A stretch of 64,000 nucleotides of DNA from Pseudomonadota bacterium (GCA_021793195.1 JAJYTG010000001.1:62001-126000); one strand, 5' to 3'. Positions 30,171-39,251 are shown, numbered from the stretch's first letter. A program made the numbers and translations. The notes: a model not told the origin generated them from the letters alone.

Positions 30171-33100
30171 AGGGAACCTCCTGGTGGGCCATGCTGGCCA
30201 TCACCTGTCTGACCGCCGCAGCTGCGACGGCGCCCGCGCCGCGGCATGCCTCGGCGCGCGACCGTGCGCTGGCGGCCTACACCGCGCGCGCACTGTCCAC
30301 GGCCTCGGGGCAGTACGCCGGCGCGCAATACCAGGCCGCACTGCGCGCCCGCGCGCGCATGCTGAGGAACGCGCAGGTGCAGACGCGCGCCCGGCCGCCG
30401 GGCGGCGCGGTGACGCGCGCCGGCACCGCGCCCTCGGTGATCAACTGGACCGAGATCGGGCCCGGCAACGTCGGCGGGCGCATCAACAGCATCTGGATCG
30501 ACCCCGCCAATGCCCAGCATCTCATCGTCGGCGCCGCCGGCGGCGGTCTCTGGCAGAGCAGCGACGGCGGCGGCAGTTGGACGGCGGTGGCCGAGTTCCC
30601 CGGATCGCTGGCGGTCGGCGCGATCGCGCAACTGCCCAACGGCACCCTGCTGGCGGGCACCGGCGACGAGTTCAACGAGTTCCAGCCCGGCGACGGCCTG
30701 TTCCTGTCCACCGACGGCGGCAATACCTGGAGCCCGGTCGTCGATACCGCGCCGCAGTCGAACACCGACTTCTGGAGCGTGATCCTCTCCATCGCCACCA
30801 GCAGCAGCGGCGTGGCGCTGGCCTCGACCTGGGGCGGCATCGCGCGCAGCACCGACGGCGGCCAGACCTGGACGCAGGTGTGGCCCAGTGGCGGCGGCGT
30901 CAACGCCAGCGACCAGGTGGTGTTCGATCCCAACAACCCCAACAGCGCGGCAGCCGACAACGAGAACGGCGGCGTGGTCTATTCCACCGATGCCGGCGCC
31001 ACCTGGAACGCAGCCACCGGCCTGCCCGGCACCGCCGGCGCGCGCACCGCGCTGGCCTTCGACCCCAGCGTCGCCGGCTCGGTGTACGCGCTGGTCGACA
31101 ACAACAACGGCAGCAGTCCCAGCGGCGAGGTGTTCCATTCCACCGACGGCGGCAAGACCTGGACGCTGCTGGCCGGCACCAGCGCCTTCAACAACCCCGT
31201 GGGCGGCAGCGCCGTGGGCGCGCTGTGCGACAACTCCTTCAGCGGCAGCCCGGTGGAATGCCAGGGCGGCTACGACAACGCGATCCTGGTCGAGCCGCAC
31301 GCCAGCGGCAACCCGCCCACCATCGTGGTGGGCGGTATCGACATTTTCACCTCCACCGATGGTGGCAGCACCTGGACCATGAACGGCGAGGCCTATGGAC
31401 GCAGCGACCATCTGCACGCCGATCAGCACGCGTTCGCATACAGCAGCGCGACCAGCACGCTGTATGTAGGCAACGACGGCGGCTTCTACCGGCAGCTGCC
31501 GCTGGGCAACTGGCTGCAGCAGAACAGCGGCCTGGCCGATACGCAGTTCTACGCGATCTCGGGCCACGAGGGCGTCACCGCGGCCAAGAACACCGCGGGC
31601 GGCACCGCGATCACGCCGATCACCGCCGGCGCGCAGGACAACGGCACGCTGCTGTATCGCGGCTACAGCAGCGGCGGCGCGCCGCTGCCGGACGACTGGA
31701 CGCCGATCTTCGGCGGCGACGGCGGGCAGACCCATGTCGACCCGGTCGATGGCGACTACCTGTACGGCGAGTACACCAACCTGTCGCTGTTCTACTCCGA
31801 CACCGGTTCCACGGCACAGCAGTACGGCACCGAGCCGCCCGATACCGCCGGACAGAACGCCAATTTCATCGCGCCCTTCGCGCTGGTGCCGAGTGCCGGT
31901 GCCAGCGCCTCGCAGATGATCGCCGGCGGCGCATCGCTGTGGCTGGGCAGCAACATCCAGACGGCCAATCCGACCTGGACGGCGGTCAACGGCAGCGGCA
32001 TGCCGGCCAACACCGCCAACAGCAACTATGTCAGCGCCATCGCCATCGATCCGGCCAACAGCAGCGATGCCTGGGTCGGTTACAACGACGGCGAGGTCTG
32101 GCACTCCACCAATGCATTGGGAGGCAGCCCGACCTGGACGCAGTGCGGCGCCGGCACCCTGCCCAGTGGCCGGCCGGTGGAGAGCTTCTGGATCGTGCCC
32201 GGTCGGTCGAACACCGTGTACGTGACCTATCTCGGCTTCAAGGCCACCGGCAGCGACGACAACGTATGGATGACCGGCGATGCCGGGTCGAGCTGGACCG
32301 GCATCGGCACCGGGCTGCCACCCGGCCCGGTCTATTCGCTGGTCACCCATCCGGCCTATCCGCAGATCCTCTACGCGGGCACCCTGACCGGCGTTTACAC
32401 CAGCATCGACAGCGGCCAGAGCTGGTACGCCAGCAGCCAGGGGCCGGCCAACATCTCGGTGAACCGGCTCAGCTGGTTCGACACCAGTACGCCCAGCCAG
32501 CCCGTGCTGCTGGCCGCCACCGACGGCCGCGGCGCATGGATGGGCTCGCCTGCCTACAACCCCACACCGGTGCTGACCGGAGTCAGTCCCGACCAGGTGA
32601 CGGTCGGCTCGCCGGCTACCGTGGTCATGCTCGACGGCAGCGGCTTCGTGGCGCACAGCACGGCCACGCTGGACGGCGCGCCGATCAGCGTCAGCTACCA
32701 ATCGGCGACCCAGCTGCAGGCGACGGTGCCGGCCGCGACGCTGGCTACGCTGGGCACGCACAGTTTCGCGGTGAGCAACCCCATTCCCGGCGGCGGCGCG
32801 GCGGCGGCGGCCAGCCTCACCGTGGCCTACCCGGCACCGGCGATCAGCGGGCTGTCGCCGTCTGCGGCCATGATGGGTGACGCCGGCTTCACGCTCACCG
32901 TCGCGGGCAGCGGCTTCGAACCGGTTTCCGAGGTGCAATGGAACGGCAACGCGTTGGCCACGACCTACGTCTCGGCCTCGCAGCTCACCGCCAGCGTGCC
33001 GGCGGGCGATCTGGCCGGCGGCGGCAACGCCACGGTCACCGTGAGCACGCCCGCCCCCGGCGGCGGTACCGCCAGCGCCACGTTCGCCGTGGACTATCCG

Positions 33101-33481
33101 ATGCCGACGCTGGTCTCGATCTCGCCGACCTCGGCACAGGCAGGCTCCGGGGCCGCCACGATCACCGCCTCGGGCGGCAACTTCGTGCCGGCCTCGACCC
33201 TCGACTGGAACGGCATGCCGCTGACCACCACCTTCGTCAGCGCCTCCCAGCTCACCGCCGGTGTGCCCGCCGGCGACCTGGCACAAGCCGGCAGCGCATC
33301 GGTGACGGCCGTCAATCCCGCACCCGGCGGTGGCCGCTCGACCGCCGTGACCTTCTCCGTGAATGCCGCACCGGGATCGGCCTCGGGCGGCGGCGGGGGC
33401 GGCGCGCTGGGCTGGCGGGCGCTGGCCGCGCTGGCCATGCTGGCGGCGGTTTCATGGTCCCGGCGCCGCCGTACCGTGTGA
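30167..33481 (+). CDS. Large secreted BNR-repeat/IPT protein with GlyGly-CTERM-like tail
   Basis: A 1104-residue exported protein. A signal sequence (about 1-30) is followed by a beta-propeller region with repeated Asp-boxes of the form SxDxGxxW (near residues 131, 181, 228, 273, 325 and 396, with degenerate later copies), as in sialidase/VPS10-like glycosyl hydrolases. Three IPT/TIG Ig-like domains follow (about 803-1070). The end is a Gly run, one hydrophobic helix and a final RRRR cluster, matching the GlyGly-CTERM signal cut by rhombosortase. No catalytic residues of a known hydrolase were identified, so binding or proteolysis-related roles are equally possible. Start GTG, coupled to the lipoprotein gene; good AAGGGG site. 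No rhombosortase gene lies in the window. Confidence 0.82.
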   Translation: MKGTSWWAMLAITCLTAAAATAPAPRHASARDRALAAYTARALSTASGQYAGAQYQAALRARARMLRNAQVQTRARPPGGAVTRAGTAPSVINWTEIGPGNVGGRINSIWIDPANAQHLIVGAAGGGLWQSSDGGGSWTAVAEFPGSLAVGAIAQLPNGTLLAGTGDEFNEFQPGDGLFLSTDGGNTWSPVVDTAPQSNTDFWSVILSIATSSSGVALASTWGGIARSTDGGQTWTQVWPSGGGVNASDQVVFDPNNPNSAAADNENGGVVYSTDAGATWNAATGLPGTAGARTALAFDPSVAGSVYALVDNNNGSSPSGEVFHSTDGGKTWTLLAGTSAFNNPVGGSAVGALCDNSFSGSPVECQGGYDNAILVEPHASGNPPTIVVGGIDIFTSTDGGSTWTMNGEAYGRSDHLHADQHAFAYSSATSTLYVGNDGGFYRQLPLGNWLQQNSGLADTQFYAISGHEGVTAAKNTAGGTAITPITAGAQDNGTLLYRGYSSGGAPLPDDWTPIFGGDGGQTHVDPVDGDYLYGEYTNLSLFYSDTGSTAQQYGTEPPDTAGQNANFIAPFALVPSAGASASQMIAGGASLWLGSNIQTANPTWTAVNGSGMPANTANSNYVSAIAIDPANSSDAWVGYNDGEVWHSTNALGGSPTWTQCGAGTLPSGRPVESFWIVPGRSNTVYVTYLGFKATGSDDNVWMTGDAGSSWTGIGTGLPPGPVYSLVTHPAYPQILYAGTLTGVYTSIDSGQSWYASSQGPANISVNRLSWFDTSTPSQPVLLAATDGRGAWMGSPAYNPTPVLTGVSPDQVTVGSPATVVMLDGSGFVAHSTATLDGAPISVSYQSATQLQATVPAATLATLGTHSFAVSNPIPGGGAAAAASLTVAYPAPAISGLSPSAAMMGDAGFTLTVAGSGFEPVSEVQWNGNALATTYVSASQLTASVPAGDLAGGGNATVTVSTPAPGGGTASATFAVDYPMPTLVSISPTSAQAGSGAATITASGGNFVPASTLDWNGMPLTTTFVSASQLTAGVPAGDLAQAGSASVTAVNPAPGGGRSTAVTFSVNAAPGSASGGGGGGALGWRALAALAMLAAVSWSRRRRTV

Positions 33482-33547
33482 GGATGGTGCGCACGGCGCA
33501 GCGGGATGCTGTTTCCCGCCGGTTTGCCGCGTCGCAACAGACGGCGC

Positions 33548-33553
33548 GATAAT
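33548..33553 (+). promoter_or_regulatory. -10 box for the thiolase gene
   Basis: GATAAT followed by CGCGG, 43 bases before the thiolase ATG, inside the 115-base gap after the BNR gene. Confidence 0.45.
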
Positions 33554-33596
33554 CGCGGCTTTCCAGTCCGCGGCAGCCGTGCCGCCGGGAGTCAGC

Positions 33597-34772
33597 ATGT
33601 CGGAGATCGTCATCGCCGGTGCCAAACGCACCGCCATCGGTTCCTTCCTCGGCCAGTTCACCGGCGTGCCGGCGCCCGCCCTGGGTGCGACCGCCATCCG
33701 CGCCGCGCTGGCGCAGAGCACGCTGGCCGCGGACCAGGTATCCGAGGTGATCATGGGCTGCGTACTGCCGGCCAACCTGGGGCAGGCGCCGGCACGGCAG
33801 GCCGCTTTGGCCGCGGATCTGCCCGCCGCCGCCGGCTGCACCACGATCAACAAGGTGTGCGGATCGGGCATGAAGGCGCTGATGCTGGCACACGATCTGA
33901 TCCGCGCCGGCAGCGCCGATGTCGTCGTCGCCGGCGGCATGGAGTCGATGACCAACGCCCCGCACCTGGTGCAGGCGCGCGTGGGCATCCGCTACGGCGA
34001 GGCTACGCTGGTGGACCATATGGCCTGGGATGGTCTGACCAACCCCTACGACGGCAAGGCCATGGGCGTGTTCGGCGAGAGCTGTGCCGAGCAGTACCAC
34101 TTCACCCGCGAGGCGCAGGATGCGTTCGCGGCCGAATCCGTGCGCCGCGCGCTGGCCGCGCAGCAAACCGGCGCCTTTGTCGGCGAAATCGCTGCGGTGA
34201 AGGTCGCCTCGCGCAAGGGCGAGGTGGAGATCGCCACGGACGAACAGCCCGGCCGTTGCGACATCGCCAGGATTCCCACGCTCAGGCCGGCTTTCCGCAA
34301 GGAAAACGGCACCATCACCGCAGCCAGTTCCTCCAGCATCTCCGACGGTGCCGCTGCGATGGTGGTGATGCGCGGCGAGGATGCGGCCAGGCGCGGCATC
34401 GAGCCGCTGGCGCGCGTCGTGGCGCATGCTACGCACTCGCAGGCACCCGAGTGGTTCACCACCGCGCCAGTAGGGGCCATCCGCAAGGTGCTGCAGAAGA
34501 CCGGCTGGCGGGTGGAGGACGTGGACCTGTTCGAGGTCAACGAGGCCTTCGCCGTGGTGGCGATGGCGCCCATCCGCGAGCTGGGCATCCCGCACGAGCG
34601 GCTGAACGTGCACGGCGGCGCCTGCGCGCTGGGCCACCCCATCGGGGCCAGCGGCGCACGCATCGTGGTGACGCTGCTGCACGCACTGCAGCAGCGCGGT
34701 GGACGGCGTGGCGTGGCCGCGCTGTGCATCGGCGGCGGCGAGGCTACCGCGGTGGCCATCGAAAGGCCCTGA
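33597..34772 (+). CDS. Acetyl-CoA acetyltransferase (thiolase)
   Basis: A 391-residue type II thiolase. Catalytic residues are all present: Cys88 (NKVCGSGMKA), His347 (GHPIGASGAR) and Cys377 (LCIGGGEA). Length and the TAASSSSISDGAAA segment fit acetoacetyl-CoA thiolases. In the leucine locus it would split acetoacetyl-CoA to two acetyl-CoA, or make acetoacetyl-CoA for polyhydroxybutyrate. The ATG at 33597 has a GGGAG site 6 bases upstream; a longer upstream reading overlaps the BNR gene and is not conserved. Confidence 0.94.
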   Translation: MSEIVIAGAKRTAIGSFLGQFTGVPAPALGATAIRAALAQSTLAADQVSEVIMGCVLPANLGQAPARQAALAADLPAAAGCTTINKVCGSGMKALMLAHDLIRAGSADVVVAGGMESMTNAPHLVQARVGIRYGEATLVDHMAWDGLTNPYDGKAMGVFGESCAEQYHFTREAQDAFAAESVRRALAAQQTGAFVGEIAAVKVASRKGEVEIATDEQPGRCDIARIPTLRPAFRKENGTITAASSSSISDGAAAMVVMRGEDAARRGIEPLARVVAHATHSQAPEWFTTAPVGAIRKVLQKTGWRVEDVDLFEVNEAFAVVAMAPIRELGIPHERLNVHGGACALGHPIGASGARIVVTLLHALQQRGGRRGVAALCIGGGEATAVAIERP

Positions 34773-34911
34773 CGCGCATCCATGAGAGCGGCCATGCGCA
34801 CGACTGGCGCGCGGCGCCGGCTTGTCGTTTAATGCCTGCGCATGGACGGCCGGACCGGGGGCATGCAGATGGCCGCCCGCAGTCCGCAGCAGGTGCCGCA
34901 TCGCAGGATTT

Positions 34912-34940
34912 CCGCCCGGCGTCAGGCCCGCGCCGGGCGG
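34912..34940. repeat. Intergenic hairpin, 10-base perfect stem
   Basis: CCGCCCGGCG (34912-34921) and CGCCGGGCGG (34931-34940) with a 9-base loop, in the 299-base gap between the thiolase and the small lipoprotein. No T-run follows on either strand, so it is not a simple terminator. Directly followed by repeat copy C. The rest of the gap shows a TTTAATAT -10-like box near 35020 and nothing else recognisable. Confidence 0.5.
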
Positions 34941-34953
34941 GATGAACCACCGA
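34933..34953 (+). repeat. Copy C of a possible small intergenic repeat
   Basis: CCGG, short GC spacer, GAACCACCGA, one mismatch from copies A and B. The words ATTTCCG(C/G)CCGG(C/T)G flank the hairpin as a direct repeat of about 14 bases. Confidence 0.3.
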
Positions 34954-35071
34954 TTTCCGGCCGGTGTCCGGTGACCGTCTCCACGGCGGCCACCACTGGC
35001 GCCCACGCTGGAGTCGCGTTTTAATATCGTGGCCATCCTTTGGCACTCACGGCATTTAGGAGAGACACACA

Positions 35072-35323
35072 ATGAAGCTCACCCGCATCGTTTTTGCGGC
35101 TTCGCTGGTTGCCCTGCTGGCTGCGTGCAGCCACCAGAGTTCCAGCGAGCAGGCCCCGGCCGCCGCCAGCTCGGCTGCCGCACCGACCGAGGCCCCGGCC
35201 CCGGCCGTCACCGCGCCGGCTCCGGCCAGCACGGCAACCCCGGCTCCGGCCACGACCGCCACGGCTCCAGCGCATGCTGGTACCGCGACCCCGGCCGAGG
35301 CGGGCACCGCCCACGGCGGCTGA
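35072..35323 (+). CDS. Small Ala/Pro/Thr-rich lipoprotein
   Basis: An 83-residue protein: a Lys-Leu-Thr-Arg start, hydrophobic core and clear lipobox LLAAC at about residue 20, then about 60 residues almost wholly Ala, Pro, Thr, Ser and Gly. It is probably a lipid-anchored flexible peptide, without a recognisable domain. An AGGAG site precedes the ATG and a strong terminator follows, so it is a single-gene transcript. Function unknown. Confidence 0.7.
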   Translation: MKLTRIVFAASLVALLAACSHQSSSEQAPAAASSAAAPTEAPAPAVTAPAPASTATPAPATTATAPAHAGTATPAEAGTAHGG

Positions 35324-35345
35324 CCGGCGTCCCTGCCGAGTACCG

Positions 35346-35378
35346 AAACCGGCCGCATCGCGCGGCCGGTTTTTTTTC
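35346..35378 (+). terminator. Intrinsic terminator after the small lipoprotein gene
   Basis: A 9-base perfect stem (ACCGGCCGC at 35348-35356 with GCGGCCGGT at 35362-35370), a 5-base loop, then a run of seven T. The best terminator in the window. Confidence 0.95.
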
Positions 35379-35423
35379 CGCCCTGACGGATTCCGCATTT
35401 GCGGCTGCCGCCCGGCGCAGGCT

Positions 35424-35429
35424 TATCAT
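35424..35429 (+). promoter_or_regulatory. -10 box for mccB
   Basis: TATCAT 27 bases before the mccB ATG. The same hexamer at the same distance precedes the hydratase-mccA operon at 39224. Confidence 0.45.
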
Positions 35430-35455
35430 TGCCATTCCGATTCCGGACCGGATGC

Positions 35456-37060
35456 ATGAGCCTTCTGCCCACGCGCATCGATGCGCGCTCAGCCGAGTTC
35501 CTCGGCAACCGCCGGCATATGTGCGCCCTGGTGGAGGAACTGCGCCGGCGCATGCGGCAGGCTGCGGAAGGTGGCGACGCCCGCGCCCGCGAAAAGCACG
35601 GTTCGCGCGGCAAGCTGCTGCCGCGCGAACGCGTACGCGTACTGCTGGATGACGGCAGTCCGTTTCTGGAGATCGCACCGCTGGCCGCCCACGGGCTCTA
35701 CGACGGCCAGGCACCCGCCGCGGGCCTGATCGCGGGTATCGGTCGCGTGCACGGCCTCGAGGTACTGGTGATCGCCAACGATGCCACCGTCAAGGGTGGC
35801 ACCTACTTTCCGATCACCGTCAAGAAGCACCTGCGTGCGCAGCAGATTGCTCTGGAGAACCGCCTGCCCTGCGTGTACCTGGTCGATTCCGGAGGCGCCT
35901 TCCTGCCGCTGCAGGACGAGGTGTTCCCCGACCGCGAGCACTTCGGCCGCATCTTCTACAACCAGGCGCGCATGAGCGCGCTGGGCATCGCACAGATCGC
36001 CGTGGTGATGGGCTCGTGCACGGCCGGCGGCGCCTACGTGCCGGCGATGAGCGACGAGACCATCATCGTGCGCGGGCAGGGCACCATTTTCCTGGGTGGC
36101 CCGCCGCTGGTGAAGGCCGCTACCGGCGAGGTGGTGGACGCCGAGGCGCTGGGCGGCGCCGAGGTGCATACCGGCGTCTCCGGCGTGGCCGATCATCTGG
36201 CCGAAGACGACCGTCACGCCCTGCAGCTCGCGCGCGCGGCCGTCGCCCGGCTCAACCGCGCGCCTGCACCGCAGCCGCGACAGGCGCCGAGTCCTCCGCG
36301 CTACTCCGTCGAAGAGCTGTACGGCATCGTGCCGCCCGACACGCGCGTGCCCTATGAAGTGCGCGAGGTGATCGCCCGCATCGTCGACGACTCCGACTTC
36401 CACGAGTTCAAGGCGCGTTACGGCAAGACCCTGGTCACCGGCTTCGCCGCCATCGAGGGCTACCCGGTGGGCATCGTGGCCAACAACGGCATCCTGTTCT
36501 CCGAATCCGCGCTCAAGGGCGCGCACTTCATCGAACTGTGCGCGCAACGCGGCGTGCCGCTGGTGTTCCTGCAGAACATCACCGGCTTCATGGTGGGCAG
36601 GAAGTACGAGAACGGCGGCATCGCCCGCGACGGCGCCAAGATGGTCACCGCCGTGGCCTGCGCCGACGTACCCAAGTTCACCGTGGTGATCGGCGGCAGT
36701 TTCGGTGCCGGCAACTACGCCATGTGCGGCCGCGCCTATGGCGGCCGCTTCCTGTGGATGTGGCCCAACGCGCGCATCAGCGTGATGGGGGGCGAGCAGG
36801 CCGCCGGTGTGCTGGCCACGGTGCGCCGCGATGGCCTGGAAGCGCAAGGCAAGACGTGGAGCGCGGAAGAGGAAGAGGTCTTCAAGGCGCCCATCCGCGA
36901 ACAGTACGAGCGTCAGGGCCATCCCTACTACGCCACCGCCCGGCTCTGGGACGATGGCGTCATCGATCCTGCCGACACGCGCCGGGTGCTGGCGCTGGCG
37001 CTGGCCGCCAGCGCCAACGCCCCGCTCGAACCGACGCGTTTCGGCGTGTTTCGCATGTGA
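35456..37060 (+). CDS. mccB: Methylcrotonyl-CoA carboxylase beta subunit (carboxyltransferase)
   Basis: A 534-residue carboxyltransferase moving CO2 from carboxybiotin to 3-methylcrotonyl-CoA. The methylcrotonyl-type signatures are [52 protein letters not shown], and in the second half [25 protein letters not shown] and [16 protein letters not shown]. The partner biotin subunit is at 40046, separated by a minus-strand iron-uptake cassette. The ATG at 35456 has a CGGA-type site; upstream extension is unsupported. Confidence 0.95.
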   Translation: MSLLPTRIDARSAEFLGNRRHMCALVEELRRRMRQAAEGGDARAREKHGSRGKLLPRERVRVLLDDGSPFLEIAPLAAHGLYDGQAPAAGLIAGIGRVHGLEVLVIANDATVKGGTYFPITVKKHLRAQQIALENRLPCVYLVDSGGAFLPLQDEVFPDREHFGRIFYNQARMSALGIAQIAVVMGSCTAGGAYVPAMSDETIIVRGQGTIFLGGPPLVKAATGEVVDAEALGGAEVHTGVSGVADHLAEDDRHALQLARAAVARLNRAPAPQPRQAPSPPRYSVEELYGIVPPDTRVPYEVREVIARIVDDSDFHEFKARYGKTLVTGFAAIEGYPVGIVANNGILFSESALKGAHFIELCAQRGVPLVFLQNITGFMVGRKYENGGIARDGAKMVTAVACADVPKFTVVIGGSFGAGNYAMCGRAYGGRFLWMWPNARISVMGGEQAAGVLATVRRDGLEAQGKTWSAEEEEVFKAPIREQYERQGHPYYATARLWDDGVIDPADTRRVLALALAASANAPLEPTRFGVFRM

Positions 37061-37084
37061 CGTCTGCGCTCCTGCGGGCGCTGC

Positions 37085-37114
37085 AGCCGCGGCGCAGTTC
37101 ATTGCGCCGCGGCT
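37085..37114. terminator. Convergent-gene hairpin (possible bidirectional terminator)
   Basis: A 12-base perfect stem with GTTCAT loop (37085-37096 and 37103-37114) in the 53-base gap between mccB and the convergent barrel gene. No T-run on either side, so termination efficiency is doubtful. Confidence 0.5.
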
Positions 37115-37866
37115 CAGAAAAACTCGTATTCGAGCTGGAAACGGAGCGTCCGGTCCGGCGATCCGTTACGGGTGCCGAACAGCAGGGCGGCGTCGTACTT
37201 CAGGGCCCGGCCGGCACCCAGCAGGACGCGGCCGAAGAACGCCGGACCAAGCTTGTTCTCGGCCGCATGCAGATCGCCGATGCGGCCGAACGAGCCGAAC
37301 CCCTGCAGTCCAGGCTCGAACGACGCAGTGCCGCGCCACTTCCACTGCCAGGCGTACTCGAACTCGGTGCCGGGCTCGCGGCCACGGGCGAGTCCGCGCT
37401 TGAACAGCAGGTTGAGGTTGACCAGAGCGCGGCCGAATTCCTTCTGGAACATCGGCCCCAGTTCCAGGTAGTTCTTCTTTTCCAGACGGTCATGGGCAAG
37501 TTCGGCGAACAGGCCGACGTCCATCCAGTGCTCGCCGATCTCGGTCAGCTGGAACACGTTCTCCCATTCGTAGCCTTCGACCTGCAGGGCTCGATCCGGC
37601 GTCTTCGCGTAGAACACCGCGAGTTCGGTGAACCATCGCGGCGCGATGCCGTAACCGATGTCGGTGACGTACTGCTGCGCACGATCGCCGGGCCGTCCGG
37701 GCCACTGCTGCGCGCCGCCGCGCAGTTCCAGTTCCCACTCGCCGTAGCTGACCTGCGGCATATAGACCTTCGAGGCCGGTCCGGCTAGGGCCGGACCCGG
37801 CACCCATGCCAGCAGCAGCAATACGAACGCACGTCGGAAGGGTCGCAGGGATCGGTCAGGACGCAT
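37114..37866 (-). CDS. Hypothetical outer-membrane beta-barrel protein
   Basis: A 250-residue exported protein, not assigned to a named family. Signal peptide residues 1-28 (cut after PALA). The mature protein has alternating amphipathic strands rich in Tyr/Trp (YGEWELELRGG, FYAKTPDRAL, EYAWQWKWRGTASF) and ends in LEYEFF, the C-terminal Phe signature of barrels inserted by BamA. It lies 84 bases after the FTR1 gene on the same strand and so may belong to the Fur-controlled operon; a role in metal entry would be inference only. Confidence 0.7.
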   Translation of the reverse strand: MRPDRSLRPFRRAFVLLLLAWVPGPALAGPASKVYMPQVSYGEWELELRGGAQQWPGRPGDRAQQYVTDIGYGIAPRWFTELAVFYAKTPDRALQVEGYEWENVFQLTEIGEHWMDVGLFAELAHDRLEKKNYLELGPMFQKEFGRALVNLNLLFKRGLARGREPGTEFEYAWQWKWRGTASFEPGLQGFGSFGRIGDLHAAENKLGPAFFGRVLLGAGRALKYDAALLFGTRNGSPDRTLRFQLEYEFF

Positions 37867-37950
37867 CGGAGCATCTCCTCGGTCTGGATTCGGAGCAAAC
37901 GGAACCCGCGCGCCGCGCAGGCACGGTCGAAGCGGAACGACAGGAAAGAC

Positions 37951-38784
37951 TCAGCCGGTCATGACGCGCCGCGCCGTCGGCATCCGGCGGGACGACCTGC
38001 CCGCGATGCGCATGCCGGCGCCGAGCAGCAGTACCGTCACCAGCCATGCCAGCGCCTGGACCGGCGCGGGTCGCGCGGTGTAGCCCACCAGCACATGCAG
38101 AACCTGGCCTGGCAGCGACCGCTCGTCGAGCAGGGCCGCGGTATCCCAGAACGGTTCACCCAGCGCCGGCAGCAGATTCGCCTGTACCAGGAATGTCATG
38201 GCGTCGGCCGCAAGCCCTGCCGCCAGCAGGACCAGCAGTGCATTGGTGGCGCCGAAGAAATGCCGCATCGGAATGCGCAGCAGACCGAAGTACAGCAGCG
38301 CGCCGACTGCGGCGCCCGCAGCCAGACCCAGACCCAATCCCGTGCCTGGGTAACTGGCGCCACCGGCGAGCATGCCGTAGAGGAACAGCACGATCTCGGA
38401 GCCCTCGCGCAGCACCGCCAGCGCAACGACCGCGACCAGCACCGTCAGCGGACTCGTGCCGGCGCGCACCGCGTATCCCACGCCCTGCACGCGCGCGGAC
38501 AGCTCGCGCGCATGCGACGACATCCAGATGACATGCCAGGCGATCATCAGCACCGCCGCCAGCAGCACCCCCGCGTTGAAGACCTCCTGGCCGGCTCCGC
38601 TGAACAGCGCGGCGATACGGTCGGCCCCCAGCGCCACCAGCCCGGCACCGAGCACGCCGGCACCGATGCCGGTCAGCAGTGCCGTTCCGCGATACGGCAC
38701 GCCGCGCGTCGCCGCGGCCACGATCGAAACGATCAGCGCCGCCTCGAGCACTTCACGGAACACCAGCAGGGCAATCGCAAGCAT
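37951..38784 (-). CDS. FTR1-family high-affinity iron permease
   Basis: A 277-residue inner-membrane protein with about seven hydrophobic segments. The two iron-binding REXXE motifs are present: FREVLEA near residue 9 and LREGSEI in the fourth helix region. This is the FTR1/EfeU fold. It starts 4 bases after the stop of a periplasmic cupredoxin gene and both lie behind a Fur box, so it most likely imports iron under iron limitation. No EfeB-type peroxidase or multicopper oxidase is encoded nearby. Confidence 0.92.
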   Translation of the reverse strand: MLAIALLVFREVLEAALIVSIVAAATRGVPYRGTALLTGIGAGVLGAGLVALGADRIAALFSGAGQEVFNAGVLLAAVLMIAWHVIWMSSHARELSARVQGVGYAVRAGTSPLTVLVAVVALAVLREGSEIVLFLYGMLAGGASYPGTGLGLGLAAGAAVGALLYFGLLRIPMRHFFGATNALLVLLAAGLAADAMTFLVQANLLPALGEPFWDTAALLDERSLPGQVLHVLVGYTARPAPVQALAWLVTVLLLGAGMRIAGRSSRRMPTARRVMTG

Positions 38785-38788
38785 GGCC

Positions 38789-39136
38789 TCACTCCACTCG
38801 CAGCACGCCCTGCGCCGTCGCAGGATTGAACTCGCCGAAGAAGCGGTACTGCCCTGCACGCAGCGGACCGACAAAGACCACGGCACTGCTGTTGGGCAGG
38901 ATGATCTTTTCGCGGTTGAACTCGTTGCTCTCGAACTCCTCCGGGGTGGCGTCGCGGTTCTCGATCACCAGTCGCACTTTGGTATCGGCCGGAATCACCA
39001 GCGTGGCCGGCTCGAACCGGTGGTTCACGATCGCCAGCCGGAACGTCGGCGGGTCCGCGGCGCCGGCGACACGCGTCGCGGCGATGGCCGCAAACGCGAA
39101 CACGGCGGGAAGCATGCGGATGGTGCGCGGCTGCAT
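38789..39136 (-). CDS. Periplasmic cupredoxin-fold protein partner of FTR1
   Basis: A 115-residue exported protein: signal peptide 1-27, then a cupredoxin domain (FRLAIVNHRFEPATLVIPA, VGPLRAGQYRFFGEF, TAQGVLRV). It contains no Cys and a single His (His39), so a type 1 copper site is impossible. Instead it has an acidic patch (PEEFESNEFNREK, residues 65-77) as in EfeO-type cupredoxins, which fits iron handling. A textbook AGGAGG site lies 8 bases before the ATG. First gene of the FTR1 operon, directly behind the Fur box. Confidence 0.88.
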   Translation of the reverse strand: MQPRTIRMLPAVFAFAAIAATRVAGAADPPTFRLAIVNHRFEPATLVIPADTKVRLVIENRDATPEEFESNEFNREKIILPNSSAVVFVGPLRAGQYRFFGEFNPATAQGVLRVE

Positions 39137-39160
39137 GACGGATCCTCCTGAAAGTTTGCT

Positions 39161-39181
39161 AATAATAACCATTCTCATTAT
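39161..39181 (-). promoter_or_regulatory. Fur box upstream of the cupredoxin-FTR1 operon
   Basis: On the minus strand, AATGAGAATGGTTATTATT, 25 bases before the cupredoxin ATG. It is close to the Fur consensus of repeated ATAAT/ATGAGAAT units and is strikingly AT-rich here. Predicts iron repression. Confidence 0.8.
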
Positions 39182-39223
39182 ATGATGCAAGCCCGCCAGG
39201 ACCGGACGCTCCGGGCTGCCCGC

Positions 39224-39229
39224 TATCAT
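39224..39229 (+). promoter_or_regulatory. -10 box for the hydratase-mccA operon
   Basis: TATCAT followed by TCCGCC, 22 bases before the hydratase ATG, divergent from the Fur-controlled operon. Confidence 0.45.
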
Positions 39230-39251
39230 TCCGCCCAGGCCGGGAGTCCGC

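Noticed and set aside
30107-33286. 1059-codon minus-strand open frame
   Set aside because: Antisense to the BNR/IPT protein, whose repeats, domains and signal peptide are coherent.
34912-34940. Hairpin as thiolase terminator
   Set aside because: It lies 140 bases after the thiolase stop and has no T-run on either strand.
34785-35071. Small protein genes in the 299-base gap
   Set aside because: Short open frames exist but none has a ribosome-binding site with a plausible sequence.
38789-39136. Blue-copper protein
   Set aside because: The domain has no cysteine and only one histidine.
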